The notes under the pieces are model-generated. The model was not told where the DNA came from. It saw only the letters and a list, made by a program, of their open reading frames with translations, and ran no database searches. Shown piece after piece: positions 1 through 7,353 of a stretch of DNA of 52,133 nucleotides. Every line of letters starts with the position of its first letter. The stretch's first letter is position 1. Location: contig JAQGHD010000021.1 of NCBI GenBank assembly GCA_028288965.1, forward strand, positions 1 through 52,133, in the 5' to 3' direction. Origin of the DNA: Candidatus Saccharimonadota bacterium (GTDB lineage Bacteria; Patescibacteriota; Saccharimonadia; Saccharimonadales; JAQGHD01). The position numbers were made by a program, and so were the translations under genes.

Positions 1-2
1 TA

Positions 3-287
3 GCCGGGCATAAGCAGCTGAGTAAGCTAAGTAAGACCGAGCTACTGCATCTGCTCAGTACCGCAGAAACCAGCTTAAAACAAAGTGACTTTACCCTAAG
101 CGATCTAACCGAGCGGCTCAATGACCTGCTAGAACAAACCGAACAAAAACCAGCCGTGCTGTTTAGCCTCATTCGCATCGCCACCACCCAAGCACCCGCC
201 AGCCCGGGCCTGGCTGAAACCCTTACCGTACTTGGTAAAGAGACATCATTAAAGCGAATTGATCAACAGATCAAGTCTCTGGATTAG
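3..287 (+). CDS. gltX: Glutamyl-tRNA synthetase, C-terminal end (partial)
   Basis: This is the last 94 codons of an open frame that enters from outside the window and stops with TAG at 285-287. The translation is helical and contains FSLIRIATTQAPASPGL followed by LVLGKE-like and RIDQQIKSL segments. That matches the end of the anticodon-binding domain of class I glutamyl-tRNA synthetases (a phenylalanine/arginine-rich helix, a 'SPGL' turn, 'LGKE', and a final helix with 'RI'). The enzyme charges tRNA-Glu in the cytoplasm; a tRNA-Glu gene lies at 22053-22129. The catalytic domain is outside the window, so identity rests on the C-terminus only. Discriminating GluRS might charge tRNA-Gln too; this cannot be judged here. 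Confidence 0.8.
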   Translation, partial: AGHKQLSKLSKTELLHLLSTAETSLKQSDFTLSDLTERLNDLLEQTEQKPAVLFSLIRIATTQAPASPGLAETLTVLGKETSLKRIDQQIKSLD

Positions 288-441
288 CCGTCCGGCGCGA
301 TCGGGCAACAGCTTGAATCACCTCAAATTGTAGCACCTTGATTTCTGGCTCAAGCATAGCAACCGTGTCCTCAATGACGGCCACTCCAATAGCCATATCC
401 GTGGATAAGAATTTTAGTCGCTGTAGTTCAGGTCGTTCCAT
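271..441 (-). CDS. Small hypothetical protein, 56 aa, convergent with gltX
   Basis: An ATG at 441-439 opens a 56-codon frame ending in TGA at 273-271. Seven bases before the ATG on the minus strand is AGGTGG, a plausible Shine-Dalgarno site. The product (MERPELQRLKFLSTDMAIGV...) has a hydrophobic-acidic middle (VAVIEDTVAMLEPEIKVLQF) that could form a strand-helix unit, and an Arg-rich end. Its 3' end overlaps the 3' end of gltX by 17 bp in tail-to-tail orientation, and it diverges from the sigma-like gene at 509. I recognise no family. The codons look ordinary for the genome, but so short a frame may be chance. Confidence 0.4.
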   Translation of the reverse strand: MERPELQRLKFLSTDMAIGVAVIEDTVAMLEPEIKVLQFEVIQAVARSRRTANPET

Positions 442-508
442 AATTACGCCACCTATAAAGTCAATAATTTGGCTTACACTTATTAATATTTTTATATATA
501 GTAATAGA

Positions 509-2029
509 ATGTACGAAAAATTACCAATTACTGGTGAAATAGGTTTTGATAAGAATGTTGGCGCTGAGGCTAGTGATCAAAATCCGGCTGCCACTTTAGG
601 CACAACTGCCATGCATGCATTCAGCAGCAACGGCGAAATAATCCAGTTGGATACAGAGCTAAATACGCTTGATATCCTGGAAGGCTTACAAGCATCTGGC
701 TTAGAACCAACCGCCTTACTGTATATTGATCGAGCCATGGGCCTAAAACCGGTCAAGTTACAGGAACTTATGGTAAAAGAGTGGGATTTTATTGTTTTGT
801 CCGATGCCCAAAAGCAGGCTTTTGCCGATAATCTACTTGGTTTGCACGAACAAGTAAGTTGCCATTTGGCAGATAAAGGCATATTGAGTCAGTGGTTCAC
901 GGAGGACCACGATGATAAACCAGCCTACCAGCTCTTTGTTGGCAAACCAGCACCAGCACCAGCACCAGCACCAGCCCCCCAAGAGACCCCCGCACCCCCC
1001 AAGTCAAAGCCAGCTAAAGCTAAAGACAAGCCAGAGGACTTCATGTTACGAAGAGTGAAGTTTATCTTCTCTGAACTTGATCAGCAACTCGACGACCCCG
1101 ATCTCATTAAAATGTATTTTGCAGATGCCTATCAGTATAAACTACTCACCCGTGACGATGAGCAGCGCCTTAGCCAGCTTATAGATGAAGGCGTAGCAGC
1201 TCAGAGAATTCTCGACGCCCATGACGCCACAGAAGGCAATAGTACAGCCGACAATAGCCACGCCCTACAGACAGCGGTAAAAGATGGCCAAGCAGCTCGC
1301 CAAGAGTTCATCCAAGCAAACTTGCGGCTAGTGGTACGATCGGCAACAAGCTATCTTGGGCGCGGGGCAGCACTGCTTGATCTTATCCAAAGTGGTAACC
1401 GACAGCTGATTCGGGCGGTTGACAAATTTGATGCGCGTTTGGGCTTTAAGTTTAGCACCTACGCCTCGTCACGGATTCATAGAGCAATGTATACGTGTGT
1501 TACCGAGGCACAATCCATCTATTTACCAGAGCCGACTTACAGAGAACTAGAGGGTATCAAGGACTACGAACAGCAATTTGCCGTTGCACACGGGCGGTAC
1601 CCAACCGTTGATGAAATGGCAAACAACTTAGAGCAAACGCCGGATCGCATCCGAAAATTAATGCAATTTGCCGAACCGCCGCTGTCATTAGACGAGCCCA
1701 TTGCAGACGAAACAATGGAACGCGCTGAACAGCTCGCCGATCCGCAAGCAGAAATAATTATGAACAGCGCCCTTACGCGCATAGCCTGTCAGGGCATTCT
1801 TGATGAGTTATTGACGGTCTTGGATGATCGTGAGCAGGCGGTAATTGAATTGCGGCATCCTTTGGACGGTAGCCAAGCGCTTACCCTGGAAGAAGCAGGC
1901 AATGAGTTTGGAGTAACGAGAGAAAGGGTTCGTCAAATTGAGGCTAAAGCCTTTGCTAAAATGCGGGCCAATCCAATAGCCCGCACAATTTCTGCCGGGG
2001 AATTGTTTTCAGAGGAAGTGTTTTCATAA
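509..2029 (+). CDS. Sigma-70-family factor with novel N-terminal domain
   Basis: A 506-residue RNA polymerase sigma factor. I start it at ATG 509 because a TATATA -10 box ends about ten bases before it, as in other apparently leaderless genes here, and because the N-terminus (MYEKLPIT) resembles that of the next gene (MFETLPIT). An N-terminal domain of about 95 residues (LDILEGLQASG ... YQLFVG) is shared with the proteins at 4512 and 20450. A PAPAPAPAP linker follows, then sigma region 2 (NLRLVVRSATSYLGRG, LLDLIQSGN, AVDKFDARLGFKFSTYAS), region 3, and region 4 (LTLEEAGNEFGVTRERVRQIEAKA) for -35 recognition. The region 2.3 tryptophan pair of housekeeping sigma factors (TYATWWIRQ) is replaced by TYASSRIHR, so promoter opening may differ. 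Probably an alternative rather than the primary sigma. Confidence 0.85.
   Translation: MYEKLPITGEIGFDKNVGAEASDQNPAATLGTTAMHAFSSNGEIIQLDTELNTLDILEGLQASGLEPTALLYIDRAMGLKPVKLQELMVKEWDFIVLSDAQKQAFADNLLGLHEQVSCHLADKGILSQWFTEDHDDKPAYQLFVGKPAPAPAPAPAPQETPAPPKSKPAKAKDKPEDFMLRRVKFIFSELDQQLDDPDLIKMYFADAYQYKLLTRDDEQRLSQLIDEGVAAQRILDAHDATEGNSTADNSHALQTAVKDGQAARQEFIQANLRLVVRSATSYLGRGAALLDLIQSGNRQLIRAVDKFDARLGFKFSTYASSRIHRAMYTCVTEAQSIYLPEPTYRELEGIKDYEQQFAVAHGRYPTVDEMANNLEQTPDRIRKLMQFAEPPLSLDEPIADETMERAEQLADPQAEIIMNSALTRIACQGILDELLTVLDDREQAVIELRHPLDGSQALTLEEAGNEFGVTRERVRQIEAKAFAKMRANPIARTISAGELFSEEVFS
945..977 (+). repeat. Hexanucleotide repeat encoding (PA)n linker
   Basis: Tandem CCAGCA-type units within the sigma gene encode an alternating Pro-Ala linker between the N-terminal domain and the sigma regions. 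The unit is six bases, so slippage would change linker length without a frameshift. Confidence 0.6.
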
Positions 2030-2043
2030 GTAATAAATTGGAT

Positions 2044-2079
2044 TTACTGTCAAACTAAAATAGACTTATAATTAAACAG
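2044..2079 (+). promoter_or_regulatory. Leaderless promoter of the 2080 gene
   Basis: TTACTG at 2044-2049, a 17-base spacer, and TATAAT at 2067-2072. The expected transcription start falls at about 2079-2080, that is, at the ATG itself. No Shine-Dalgarno sequence is present. This is the clearest example of the leaderless pattern of core genes in this window. Confidence 0.75.
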
Positions 2080-2340
2080 ATGTTTGAAACTCTACCAATT
2101 ACCGATGACTTTTATTTGGAAGAAGCTGTAAATCAGGATGAACTTTATACTGATACTATTTTAGATCACTTAAAAGACGCTGATTTTAATGGTGGTGAGC
2201 CAGCCACTTATGAAGAAGTTGCCAAAGAATTCGGTTTAACCCGAGAAAGAATTCGCCAAATAGAGGCGCGCGTCATGTCCAAGCTTCGTCACCCAGCTAC
2301 TATTGCTAGCCTGGGCATTTTAGGCATGTTATCTAGCTAG
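2080..2340 (+). CDS. Stand-alone sigma region 4 protein
   Basis: An 86-residue protein whose second half ([20 protein letters not shown]) is a sigma-70 region 4.2 helix-turn-helix, the -35-binding element, ending MSKLRHP as in RpoD-type factors. There is no region 2, so it cannot act as a full sigma. It may occupy the beta-flap or act with another factor, or be a remnant. Its first residues resemble those of the preceding sigma gene, suggesting partial duplication. It is leaderless (promoter 2044-2072) and its stop codon directly abuts the hammerhead ribozyme encoded on the opposite strand at 2341. Confidence 0.8.
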   Translation: MFETLPITDDFYLEEAVNQDELYTDTILDHLKDADFNGGEPATYEEVAKEFGLTRERIRQIEARVMSKLRHPATIASLGILGMLSS

Positions 2341-2391
2341 ACCCTTTCGTCCTTTTGGACTCATCAGCAGAAATACACATTTCTGGAGGGT
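2341..2391 (-). ncRNA. Hammerhead ribozyme, type III, cassette 1
   Basis: Read on the minus strand: stem III ACCC, then UC at the cleavage site, stem I hairpin CAGAAAU-GUGU-AUUUCUG, the invariant CUGAUGAG, stem II UCC-AAAA-GGA, then CGAAA and the closing stem III strand GGGU. Every core nucleotide of the hammerhead consensus (CUGANGA, GAAA, NUH) is present. Predicted cleavage is between 2386 and 2385. It lies about 135 nt downstream of the stop of the 2524-3273 gene on the same strand, so cleavage would set the 3' end of that mRNA. Copy 6200-6250 has the same core with different, compensated stems. Confidence 0.92.
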
Positions 2392-2395
2392 ATAG

Positions 2396-2497
2396 CACAG
2401 GGCGGGAGAAGATTACGAGAGAAGAATCCGTGGGACGGATTCGATTCTTTCGTAGAGATCTTCTACAACCACCCTATGACCTAGAGACTTTCTCTAG
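2396..2497 (-). ncRNA. Structured 3'-UTR element upstream of ribozyme (cassette 1)
   Basis: On the minus strand a hairpin CUAGAGA-AAG-UCUCUAG (2497-2481) is followed by a three-way junction. P1 pairs 2478-2469 (CAUAGGGUGG) with 2405-2396 (CCGCCCUGUG); P2 is GUAGA/UCUAC; P3 contains an 8-bp stem GAAUCCGU/ACGGAUUC. The same hairpin and the same junction, with different but compensated helices, occur at 6254-6350. Conserved single-stranded bits are GGUUG before P2 and AAUC-UCUCCC before the P1 3' strand. I cannot name the motif. Confidence 0.75.
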
Positions 2498-2509
2498 GAT
2501 TTTTAGTTT

Positions 2510-2520
2510 TGCACTTCACA
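2510..2520 (-). other. 3' pairing segment, cassette 1
   Basis: On the minus strand UGUGAAGUGCA, only a few bases after the stop at 2524. It can pair with UGCACUUUCACA in the leader (4379-4368): eleven base pairs with one bulged U. See the leader entry and findings. Confidence 0.65.
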
Positions 2521-2523
2521 CGC

Positions 2524-3273
2524 TCAGAAGAGCGCTTCCAGCCGTTCGATAAGCTCTTGCAGTCGTTCGGTACCCACCAGATCGCGGATAGCCCGACGAC
2601 GCTCAGTGGACATCGGCTCGAACATCGCCAGGGGATGGTCGCTTGGACCGAGCAGCGTGCTCAGCGATGTCACCAAACTGTCGATAACAGCCGGTTCGTG
2701 GGGCGTACCGACGATGATCGGTTCGGCGCTGGCCGTCTGGTAAGTCGTTACCGGTCCGGAAGTCGACGACAAGTCCAGATCGAGCTTTTGTTCGATCGTT
2801 GCGATCAACGTGGCTCGACGCTTCTGAACCTCTGCCGCCATCTCCTTGATCATGCCATCCAGCGCGATCAACTTGTCGGAAGGCAATCGAACTGTTTCCC
2901 CCCGCAAAAGCCGGTGCACGTCTTGCTCATTCTGGTAGCCCAGACGCACTTTGACGTTTTTCAGGGTGAGTACCTGAAGCCCGAGAATCTCGGCCAAGCT
3001 GCGGTAATTCTTGGGCAGCTGAGTGAGCTCGCTGATGCGATAGCCCGCAGCCGTCAAGAAAACCGCTAACCGAAACTTTACCTCGCCGGTGGGGGCACTC
3101 GGTTTGTGAATACCACCACGGGTTTCACCCTCGCGCCAACGAAGAACCGTGTCGGTGCTCACCGAACAGGATTCGGCAATGAGGTTACGGACAGTAAGCC
3201 AGCCGGTGGGATACTTCGCCACAAAGTGATGAAAGCATACCACCACTTCACCTTCGTAGGTCCGGGGAGGCAT
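2524..3273 (-). CDS. HTH-like protein, partner of the DGQHR protein
   Basis: A 249-residue soluble protein. I start it at the ATG at 3273-3271 that overlaps the TAA of the upstream gene (TAATG), which implies translational coupling. The N-terminal part (WLTVRNLIAESCSVSTDTVLRW) looks like a helix-turn-helix, and a second segment (YRSLAEILGLQVLTLKNVKV) might be another. The C-terminal half is a long amphipathic helical region (IKEMAAEVQKRRATLIATIEQKL) followed by an acidic, helical tail. I recognise no named family. Because it is coupled to the DGQHR-domain gene and shares its promoter and ribozyme-ended mRNA, it probably acts with it, perhaps as the DNA-binding partner. GC content and codon use are higher than in flanking core genes. 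Confidence 0.8.
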   Translation of the reverse strand: MPPRTYEGEVVVCFHHFVAKYPTGWLTVRNLIAESCSVSTDTVLRWREGETRGGIHKPSAPTGEVKFRLAVFLTAAGYRISELTQLPKNYRSLAEILGLQVLTLKNVKVRLGYQNEQDVHRLLRGETVRLPSDKLIALDGMIKEMAAEVQKRRATLIATIEQKLDLDLSSTSGPVTTYQTASAEPIIVGTPHEPAVIDSLVTSLSTLLGPSDHPLAMFEPMSTERRRAIRDLVGTERLQELIERLEALF

Positions 3274-4316
3274 TATTCCGCAGCCCTTCTTTCCGCCTCG
3301 GCCCATGTCTCCAGATCACTGGACATCCAACGCCTCGTGATTTGCTCCGTAAACGTCCGGCGCATCATGTGGCGAGCGTCTTTGTCGCGCCCGAAGGCAT
3401 GGATTCGAACCGATTCACTGGAAGGGTTGATTCCGGCCAGTTGCTTACGCACCGGCGGTGCAATCTTCAGTCGGGTGCCCTCCCAGAAATAGGTGTAGTC
3501 GGCAAAGACATCGGCCAGGATGAGCATGAAGTTGTGGCTCAAGATGGTCGCGCCCTTGCGCTCTATCTTGGACAACTCCCAGCACTCCTCGAACACGTCG
3601 AAGAACTCCTCGACGTTGGCCTTGAAGCTGGCTTCGCCCACCTTGTCGATGATCTGCAGGAGGTTGGCCGCCAGTTCATCGGAACCACTGGCTTTGCCAG
3701 GACCCCAGTGACTGTGCAACCGAGCCACAATCTTGACCAGCGTGGGCGCTGACATCAAGTGCGTCGGCTTGGCCCCCTGGTCCCACGTCACTCGCTTGAG
3801 CAGCGGCCGAGACCGGTTTTCGGTGTAGCGCAACAAGATGCGCATGGCCGGGTTCGTATCTGCCAAGTTGCGCAGCTTGATGTTCGCCGACAGTTGCGTG
3901 CGATGGAAGTTGAGCAGGTCGAACTGCCGCTTCTCCCATTCGTACGTCTGGTTGACGGCAATGCTGACGCCAATTAGGGGTTCGCTCGGAGCGCCGTTCT
4001 TCATGGCCAGCTCTTTGGAACGGACACGCTGTTGGCCGTCAACGATGAAGACATCGTCTTGGATTTCAACACTGCCATCATCATGCAGCTTGAAACGGCG
4101 GCCGCGGATGTTGAGGTTGATGTCGTTAACGCGTTCACCCGCCGTGTGGGCTTCTACGAGCTCCTGGAAATTCTTCTTTTGTACCAACACTTCGCGCTGG
4201 TAGTCGTCAACCTGCAAAGCAGGCAAGCTGCTGGAGTCCACGTACCCATGGATGAACACATCGCCATCCTCAAGTTCATGGACCATGGCATGTCGAATCA
4301 CTACTTTTCCAGCCAC
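3273..4316 (-). CDS. DGQHR-domain (DndB/ParB-like) protein
   Basis: A 347-residue protein with the motif VDGQQR at about residues 92-97, followed by FDLLNFHRTQLSANIKLR. This is the signature of the DGQHR family, related to the ParB/Srx fold and to DndB of DNA phosphorothioate systems. I see none of the dnd modification genes nearby, so a DNA-sulfur role is not supported. Members of the fold bind nucleotides or DNA and often sit in defence or mobile loci. The start is GTG at 4316, chosen for the AAAAAAGGAG Shine-Dalgarno five bases upstream. It is the first gene of cassette 1 and is translationally coupled to the 2524-3273 gene. Role uncertain. Confidence 0.75.
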   Translation of the reverse strand: MAGKVVIRHAMVHELEDGDVFIHGYVDSSSLPALQVDDYQREVLVQKKNFQELVEAHTAGERVNDINLNIRGRRFKLHDDGSVEIQDDVFIVDGQQRVRSKELAMKNGAPSEPLIGVSIAVNQTYEWEKRQFDLLNFHRTQLSANIKLRNLADTNPAMRILLRYTENRSRPLLKRVTWDQGAKPTHLMSAPTLVKIVARLHSHWGPGKASGSDELAANLLQIIDKVGEASFKANVEEFFDVFEECWELSKIERKGATILSHNFMLILADVFADYTYFWEGTRLKIAPPVRKQLAGINPSSESVRIHAFGRDKDARHMMRRTFTEQITRRWMSSDLETWAEAERRAAE

Positions 4317-4496
4317 AAGGGCTCCTTTTTTCAGTGGGGACAGATGTCAGGTGACAAATTTGCCCCATGTGAAAGTGCAGCGCGTATTTAAGGACCCGGC
4401 AGTCCGTTACCGCCTCGACCGCAGTCGATTTAGCCTCCCAAATGGAAAATTTCCCAAAGGTTATATCATTATTCTATAAAATTACAGTTTAGTCAA
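4317..4496 (-). promoter_or_regulatory. Promoter and structured leader of cassette 1
   Basis: On the minus strand TTGACT (4496-4491), a 17-base spacer and AATAAT (4473-4468) predict a start near 4461. A leader of about 145 nt follows, with a small CGAC-UGCG-GUCG hairpin and the segment UGCACUUUCACA (4379-4368), complementary to the sequence right after the last stop codon of the cassette (2520-2510). A strong Shine-Dalgarno site precedes the GTG at 4316. This contrasts with the leaderless core genes. Confidence 0.75.
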
Positions 4497-4511
4497 CGGC
4501 CAGTACAAGGG

Positions 4512-6107
4512 TCAATCCTGCTCGTTTACGTCTTTCAAAGGCAGTAAATAAGCGCTCTTGTCCGCACGATACTGATTCCACTCTACCGCTGAGGGAAACA
4601 AGTAAACATTCTTGGTAGTATTTTTGCTAGAGCGTGGACTGCGGCTACGCACAACTCTACCTGCTCGCGTTAGAATGCCATATCTTACAAGCTTATTACA
4701 TAAAGCACGGGTCGATTCTTCATCAAGGCCAATGTCCTGGGCAATATCCTCAGCTTCTTTGCCTCTACCCGGATAGCGCATGGCAATAATCGCGTCCAGT
4801 ATTCTCGGTGCAAGTGACAGATCTTCGTCAGTTATGGCATTTACATCTTCTTTTTGTGGCTTAGGGTTGTCGTTAGCCTTTTTCTTTACTAACGGCGCTA
4901 CCGGCTTTTCGAGAGACACCATGCGGCTGCCTTTCTGGGCACCACTGTAAAATAAATGCTCGCCGTCAACATACTTGGCGATCATAGCCTTGGCTTCCAA
5001 ACGGCTACAGTTTTTAAACTCGGTCAGCACCCCGGTGAGTTGCGGCAAGAGCACATCTCCCGTAGATAGGGTTTCGCGGAGCACACGGAGGATTTCGTGG
5101 TCTTCTAAGTGAAGGACCTGTGCTGGTTGTGGCCGACCAATTTGCTCAATTGTCTCGGTTGGCATGGTTTTAACAGTAGGTTGGCGCCGACCTTGACGGT
5201 CAGGCATAGCAACATCAATAATCGTGCCAAAGGTTTGTTTCAAGCCAGCCTTTTTATCGATCGGGGTTGGTTCTACCGGTTCAACCGCAGCCGGTCCAAC
5301 AATCAGTTGATAAAATTCCTTTTTATTAGTACGCCCGGTAGTTTTTACTTCCCACCTGGCAGGCACCTGTACATCCCCTAGAAGGGCAAGCACTTGGTGA
5401 CGGAGTTCACTTAAGTTTTGTTTGAAGTCATTGAACTCCGAATCGCTCAAAGCCATAAACTTCCAGCTTTTTTCGCGTAAAACTGCGAGCTCAACCGGAC
5501 GAATATCTAAAGCTGCTTCTACAAAACTAAGCTGCACCTGATCAAAACCATATCGCCCAAGATGCTCTAAAATATCTAGGGTGTTAATTTCCGCTGCAGC
5601 TGCTGCCTCTTCTTCAGCCTGGCGCTCAGCTTCCTCGGCAGCTTTTTGCTCAGCGGCTTTTTGCTCGGCGGCTTGACGTCGAGCAGCTTCGCGTTCGGCG
5701 GCTTTTTCTGCCAATGGCTGGGCAAATAAGGTATCGAAGGCATTCACAGCTTGTTTGTCATAGCCTAGTTCGGCTACGGCTGACATTGATGCCGGTACAG
5801 GAAGTTGATCGGCCGGAAGTATGCCCTCAGCCGCATATTGACTCAGTCTCATAAAAGAAGTTTGTCGCTGCCGGTCTTCATCATTCATTGCCAGTGCCAA
5901 TTGGCCAAGGGCCGTATAGTTTTTGGCCAGCTTGGGATTTTTTTCTATATAGGTAAACGCTCGCTCGTAACTAGTCGCTAAAGCTGTCTGATAGGCGTCA
6001 CGATGTTCCTCCGGTGCAGCGGCACTAGCTTCTAGCACCTCGGCCATAATTTTGGCCAGGCGATCAAACTCCAAGCGATCTGGATTTATACTAGCTTCTG
6101 TACTCAC
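4512..6107 (-). CDS. Protein with sigma-associated N-domain, coiled coil and possible C-terminal winged helix
   Basis: A 531-residue cytoplasmic protein starting at GTG 6107 (AGGA upstream). Order: a helical N-terminal part (about 1-120), an Ala/Glu-rich coiled coil (AEQKAAEQKAAEEAERQAEEE), then a domain of about 95 residues (TLDILEHLGRYGFDQVQLSFVEAALDIRPVELAVLREKSWKFMALSD ... YQLIVG) shared with the sigma-like proteins at 509 and 20450. The C-terminal third (ILDAIIAMRYPGRGKEAEDIAQDIGLDEESTRALCNKLVRYGILTR) resembles a winged-helix DNA-binding domain. It lacks sigma regions 2 and 4. I infer a transcription regulator that uses the common domain to contact the same partner as the two sigma proteins. 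It lies between cassettes 1 and 2 but has core-like base composition. Confidence 0.75.
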   Translation of the reverse strand: MSTEASINPDRLEFDRLAKIMAEVLEASAAAPEEHRDAYQTALATSYERAFTYIEKNPKLAKNYTALGQLALAMNDEDRQRQTSFMRLSQYAAEGILPADQLPVPASMSAVAELGYDKQAVNAFDTLFAQPLAEKAAEREAARRQAAEQKAAEQKAAEEAERQAEEEAAAAAEINTLDILEHLGRYGFDQVQLSFVEAALDIRPVELAVLREKSWKFMALSDSEFNDFKQNLSELRHQVLALLGDVQVPARWEVKTTGRTNKKEFYQLIVGPAAVEPVEPTPIDKKAGLKQTFGTIIDVAMPDRQGRRQPTVKTMPTETIEQIGRPQPAQVLHLEDHEILRVLRETLSTGDVLLPQLTGVLTEFKNCSRLEAKAMIAKYVDGEHLFYSGAQKGSRMVSLEKPVAPLVKKKANDNPKPQKEDVNAITDEDLSLAPRILDAIIAMRYPGRGKEAEDIAQDIGLDEESTRALCNKLVRYGILTRAGRVVRSRSPRSSKNTTKNVYLFPSAVEWNQYRADKSAYLLPLKDVNEQD

Positions 6108-6199
6108 GACTCATTCCTAATTAGCCACTACTCAAAACATATACTTTACTACTTTATTGCTTATGTAGCAACATCGTGCGAAGTCTTTGTTTTTATTTT

Positions 6200-6250
6200 A
6201 AGCTTTCGTCCTTTTGGACTCATCAGCATGAATACGCATTCATGGAGCTT
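6200..6250 (-). ncRNA. Hammerhead ribozyme, type III, cassette 2
   Basis: On the minus strand: stem III AAGC, UC at the cleavage site, stem I hairpin CAUGAAU-GCGU-AUUCAUG, CUGAUGAG, stem II UCC-AAAA-GGA, CGAAA, then GCUU closing stem III. Predicted cleavage is between 6245 and 6244. Compared with the copy at 2341-2391 the stem I pairs CAGAAAU/AUUUCUG become CAUGAAU/AUUCAUG and stem III ACCC/GGGU becomes AAGC/GCUU, so pairing is kept while sequence changes. It lies downstream of the ubiquitin-like gene that ends cassette 2. Confidence 0.92.
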
Positions 6251-6253
6251 TTG

Positions 6254-6350
6254 CACGGAATGGGAGACGATTGGTATGAAGAGTGCTAAGGCACTGCAAT
6301 CCATACACAGAATCATCTGCAACCATCCCGTGACTAGAGACTTTCTCTAG
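6254..6350 (-). ncRNA. Structured 3'-UTR element upstream of ribozyme (cassette 2)
   Basis: On the minus strand hairpin CUAGAGA-AAG-UCUCUAG (6350-6334) is identical to that of cassette 1. A three-way junction follows: P1 CACGGGAUGG (6332-6323) with CCAUUCCGUG (6263-6254), P2 GCAGA/UCUGU, P3 GUAUG/CAUAC enclosing AGUGC-CUUA-GCACU. The helices differ from those at 2396-2478 but pair in the same order, while GGUUG and AAUC-UCUCCC are kept. Confidence 0.75.
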
Positions 6351-6357
6351 GTTTTTG

Positions 6358-6366
6358 TAAGACGAG
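6358..6366 (-). other. 3' pairing segment, cassette 2
   Basis: On the minus strand CUCGUCUUA, just after the stop of the Ubl gene. It is the exact complement of UAAGACGAG in the leader of the same cassette (9433-9425), about 3 kb upstream. Confidence 0.7.
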
Positions 6367-6382
6367 GGGTCAGTGGGCTGTC

Positions 6383-6628
6383 TTAGCCGTTGATCACCTT
6401 GCCGACGACGACGAGCACGCTGTTGGCGGTCACCTCGTCGGTCGGAGCTGCCGGCGCGCCGTTGAGCGTTACCACCTGACCAGCCACCAGCCGAACATTG
6501 GCTCGGTCCAGGGCCTCCTGCACAGTGACGCCCGGCTCGTAATCGAGCGTTACGGTGTCACCGGCCAGTTGGGTAACGCGAATGACTTGTGCTTCGGCGG
6601 CTTCTTCGATGGTAGGTTCAGTAGTCAC
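6383..6628 (-). CDS. Ubiquitin-like beta-grasp protein (MoaD/ThiS/PRTRC-C-like)
   Basis: An 81-residue protein, the last gene of cassette 2. After a short acidic N-terminus the pattern is strand (QVIRVTQLAG), strand (TVTLDYEPG), helix (TVQEALDRANV), strand (QVVTLNGAPA) and a last strand ending VLVVVGKVING. The 'LNG' turn and C-terminal glycine are typical of MoaD/ThiS-type and prokaryotic ubiquitin-like proteins, whose terminal Gly is adenylated by an E1. Here the tail is NG rather than GG. Immediate neighbours are E1-, JAB- and E2-like genes, as in PRTRC and other bacterial Ubl operons, which favours protein conjugation over sulfur carrying. Translation starts at ATG 6628 with an AAGGAG-like site upstream. 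Confidence 0.8.
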   Translation of the reverse strand: MTTEPTIEEAAEAQVIRVTQLAGDTVTLDYEPGVTVQEALDRANVRLVAGQVVTLNGAPAAPTDEVTANSVLVVVGKVING

Positions 6629-6681
6629 GATTTCTCCTTGTTGGGTTCGTTTCGGTGTGGTCTAACTGTAATCACCTGTGA

Positions 6682-7353
6682 TCAGGCGGCCGCGAATTGC
6701 ATGGCTTTGAGGTGAGCGGTGAGATTGAGTTTGTAGGCCTCCTCTCGCAAGAAAAGCGTGAGCTGAGCCACCATGAGGTTGGCTAGTACGCCGGCGGGAT
6801 GGATAACTGTCCGAGCTGCGCAAGGCAATTCCATGCCTTCCGAGTCCGGAAACAGCCACTTCTCGTAGAACTCTGTCTCGTCGAAATTCGACGGGTTCAC
6901 GCAAAGCAACTGTAGTTGCTCGCCACCGATTCGTCCGTCCAAGTAGAACGGCACCAAGGGGTTGTACTTGACCGCCTCCCAGATGTCCGACCGACTCGAC
7001 ATGGAATCGACACAACTGAATACGACGCCCTCCAGAGCGGTCTCAGAAGTAACGTACTCCTCGTGCTGGACGACCTTGCAGTCGGCCTCTTGGCGTTCGA
7101 GGAAGTGCATCGCCGCTTCCACCTTGTTCAGACCCACGTCACTGGGACGATAGATCAATTGCGCAGGGATGTTGTGTGGTTCGACCGCATCGTGATCCCA
7201 CAGGTGAAGTTGGCTGACGCCGAGCTTGACCAACGGGTAGAGCAACGCGCTCCCGATACCACCGACACCAATGACATGCACTGGCCAGGTGAACTTATCG
7301 GGATCGAAGATCGCCCGTTGATCGCGGTAGTCAACATTCAGTCGGCTTCCCAT
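6682..7353 (-). CDS. E1-like ThiF/MoeB-family adenylating enzyme
   Basis: A 223-residue E1-like enzyme. A Rossmann ATP-binding loop GVGGIGS lies at residues 29-35, acidic residues WDHDAVEPHN at 52-61, and CVDSMSSR carries the conserved Asp at about 116. Cys178 in LPCAARTVIHPAG is in the position of the E1 catalytic cysteine. The Arg of the usual NxxRQ motif is replaced (NIPAQ), and the zinc-binding Cys pairs of MoeB/ThiF are absent, as in the short E1 enzymes of bacterial ubiquitin-like operons. It should activate the C-terminus of the Ubl encoded 53 bp downstream and hand it to the E2-like protein. It overlaps the JAB gene by 16 bp. Confidence 0.85.
   Translation of the reverse strand: MGSRLNVDYRDQRAIFDPDKFTWPVHVIGVGGIGSALLYPLVKLGVSQLHLWDHDAVEPHNIPAQLIYRPSDVGLNKVEAAMHFLERQEADCKVVQHEEYVTSETALEGVVFSCVDSMSSRSDIWEAVKYNPLVPFYLDGRIGGEQLQLLCVNPSNFDETEFYEKWLFPDSEGMELPCAARTVIHPAGVLANLMVAQLTLFLREEAYKLNLTAHLKAMQFAAA

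Noticed and set aside
2341-4479. Many open frames on the plus strand across 2355-4479
   Set aside because: They are shadows of the two GC-rich minus-strand genes; their products are low-complexity and lack ribosome sites.
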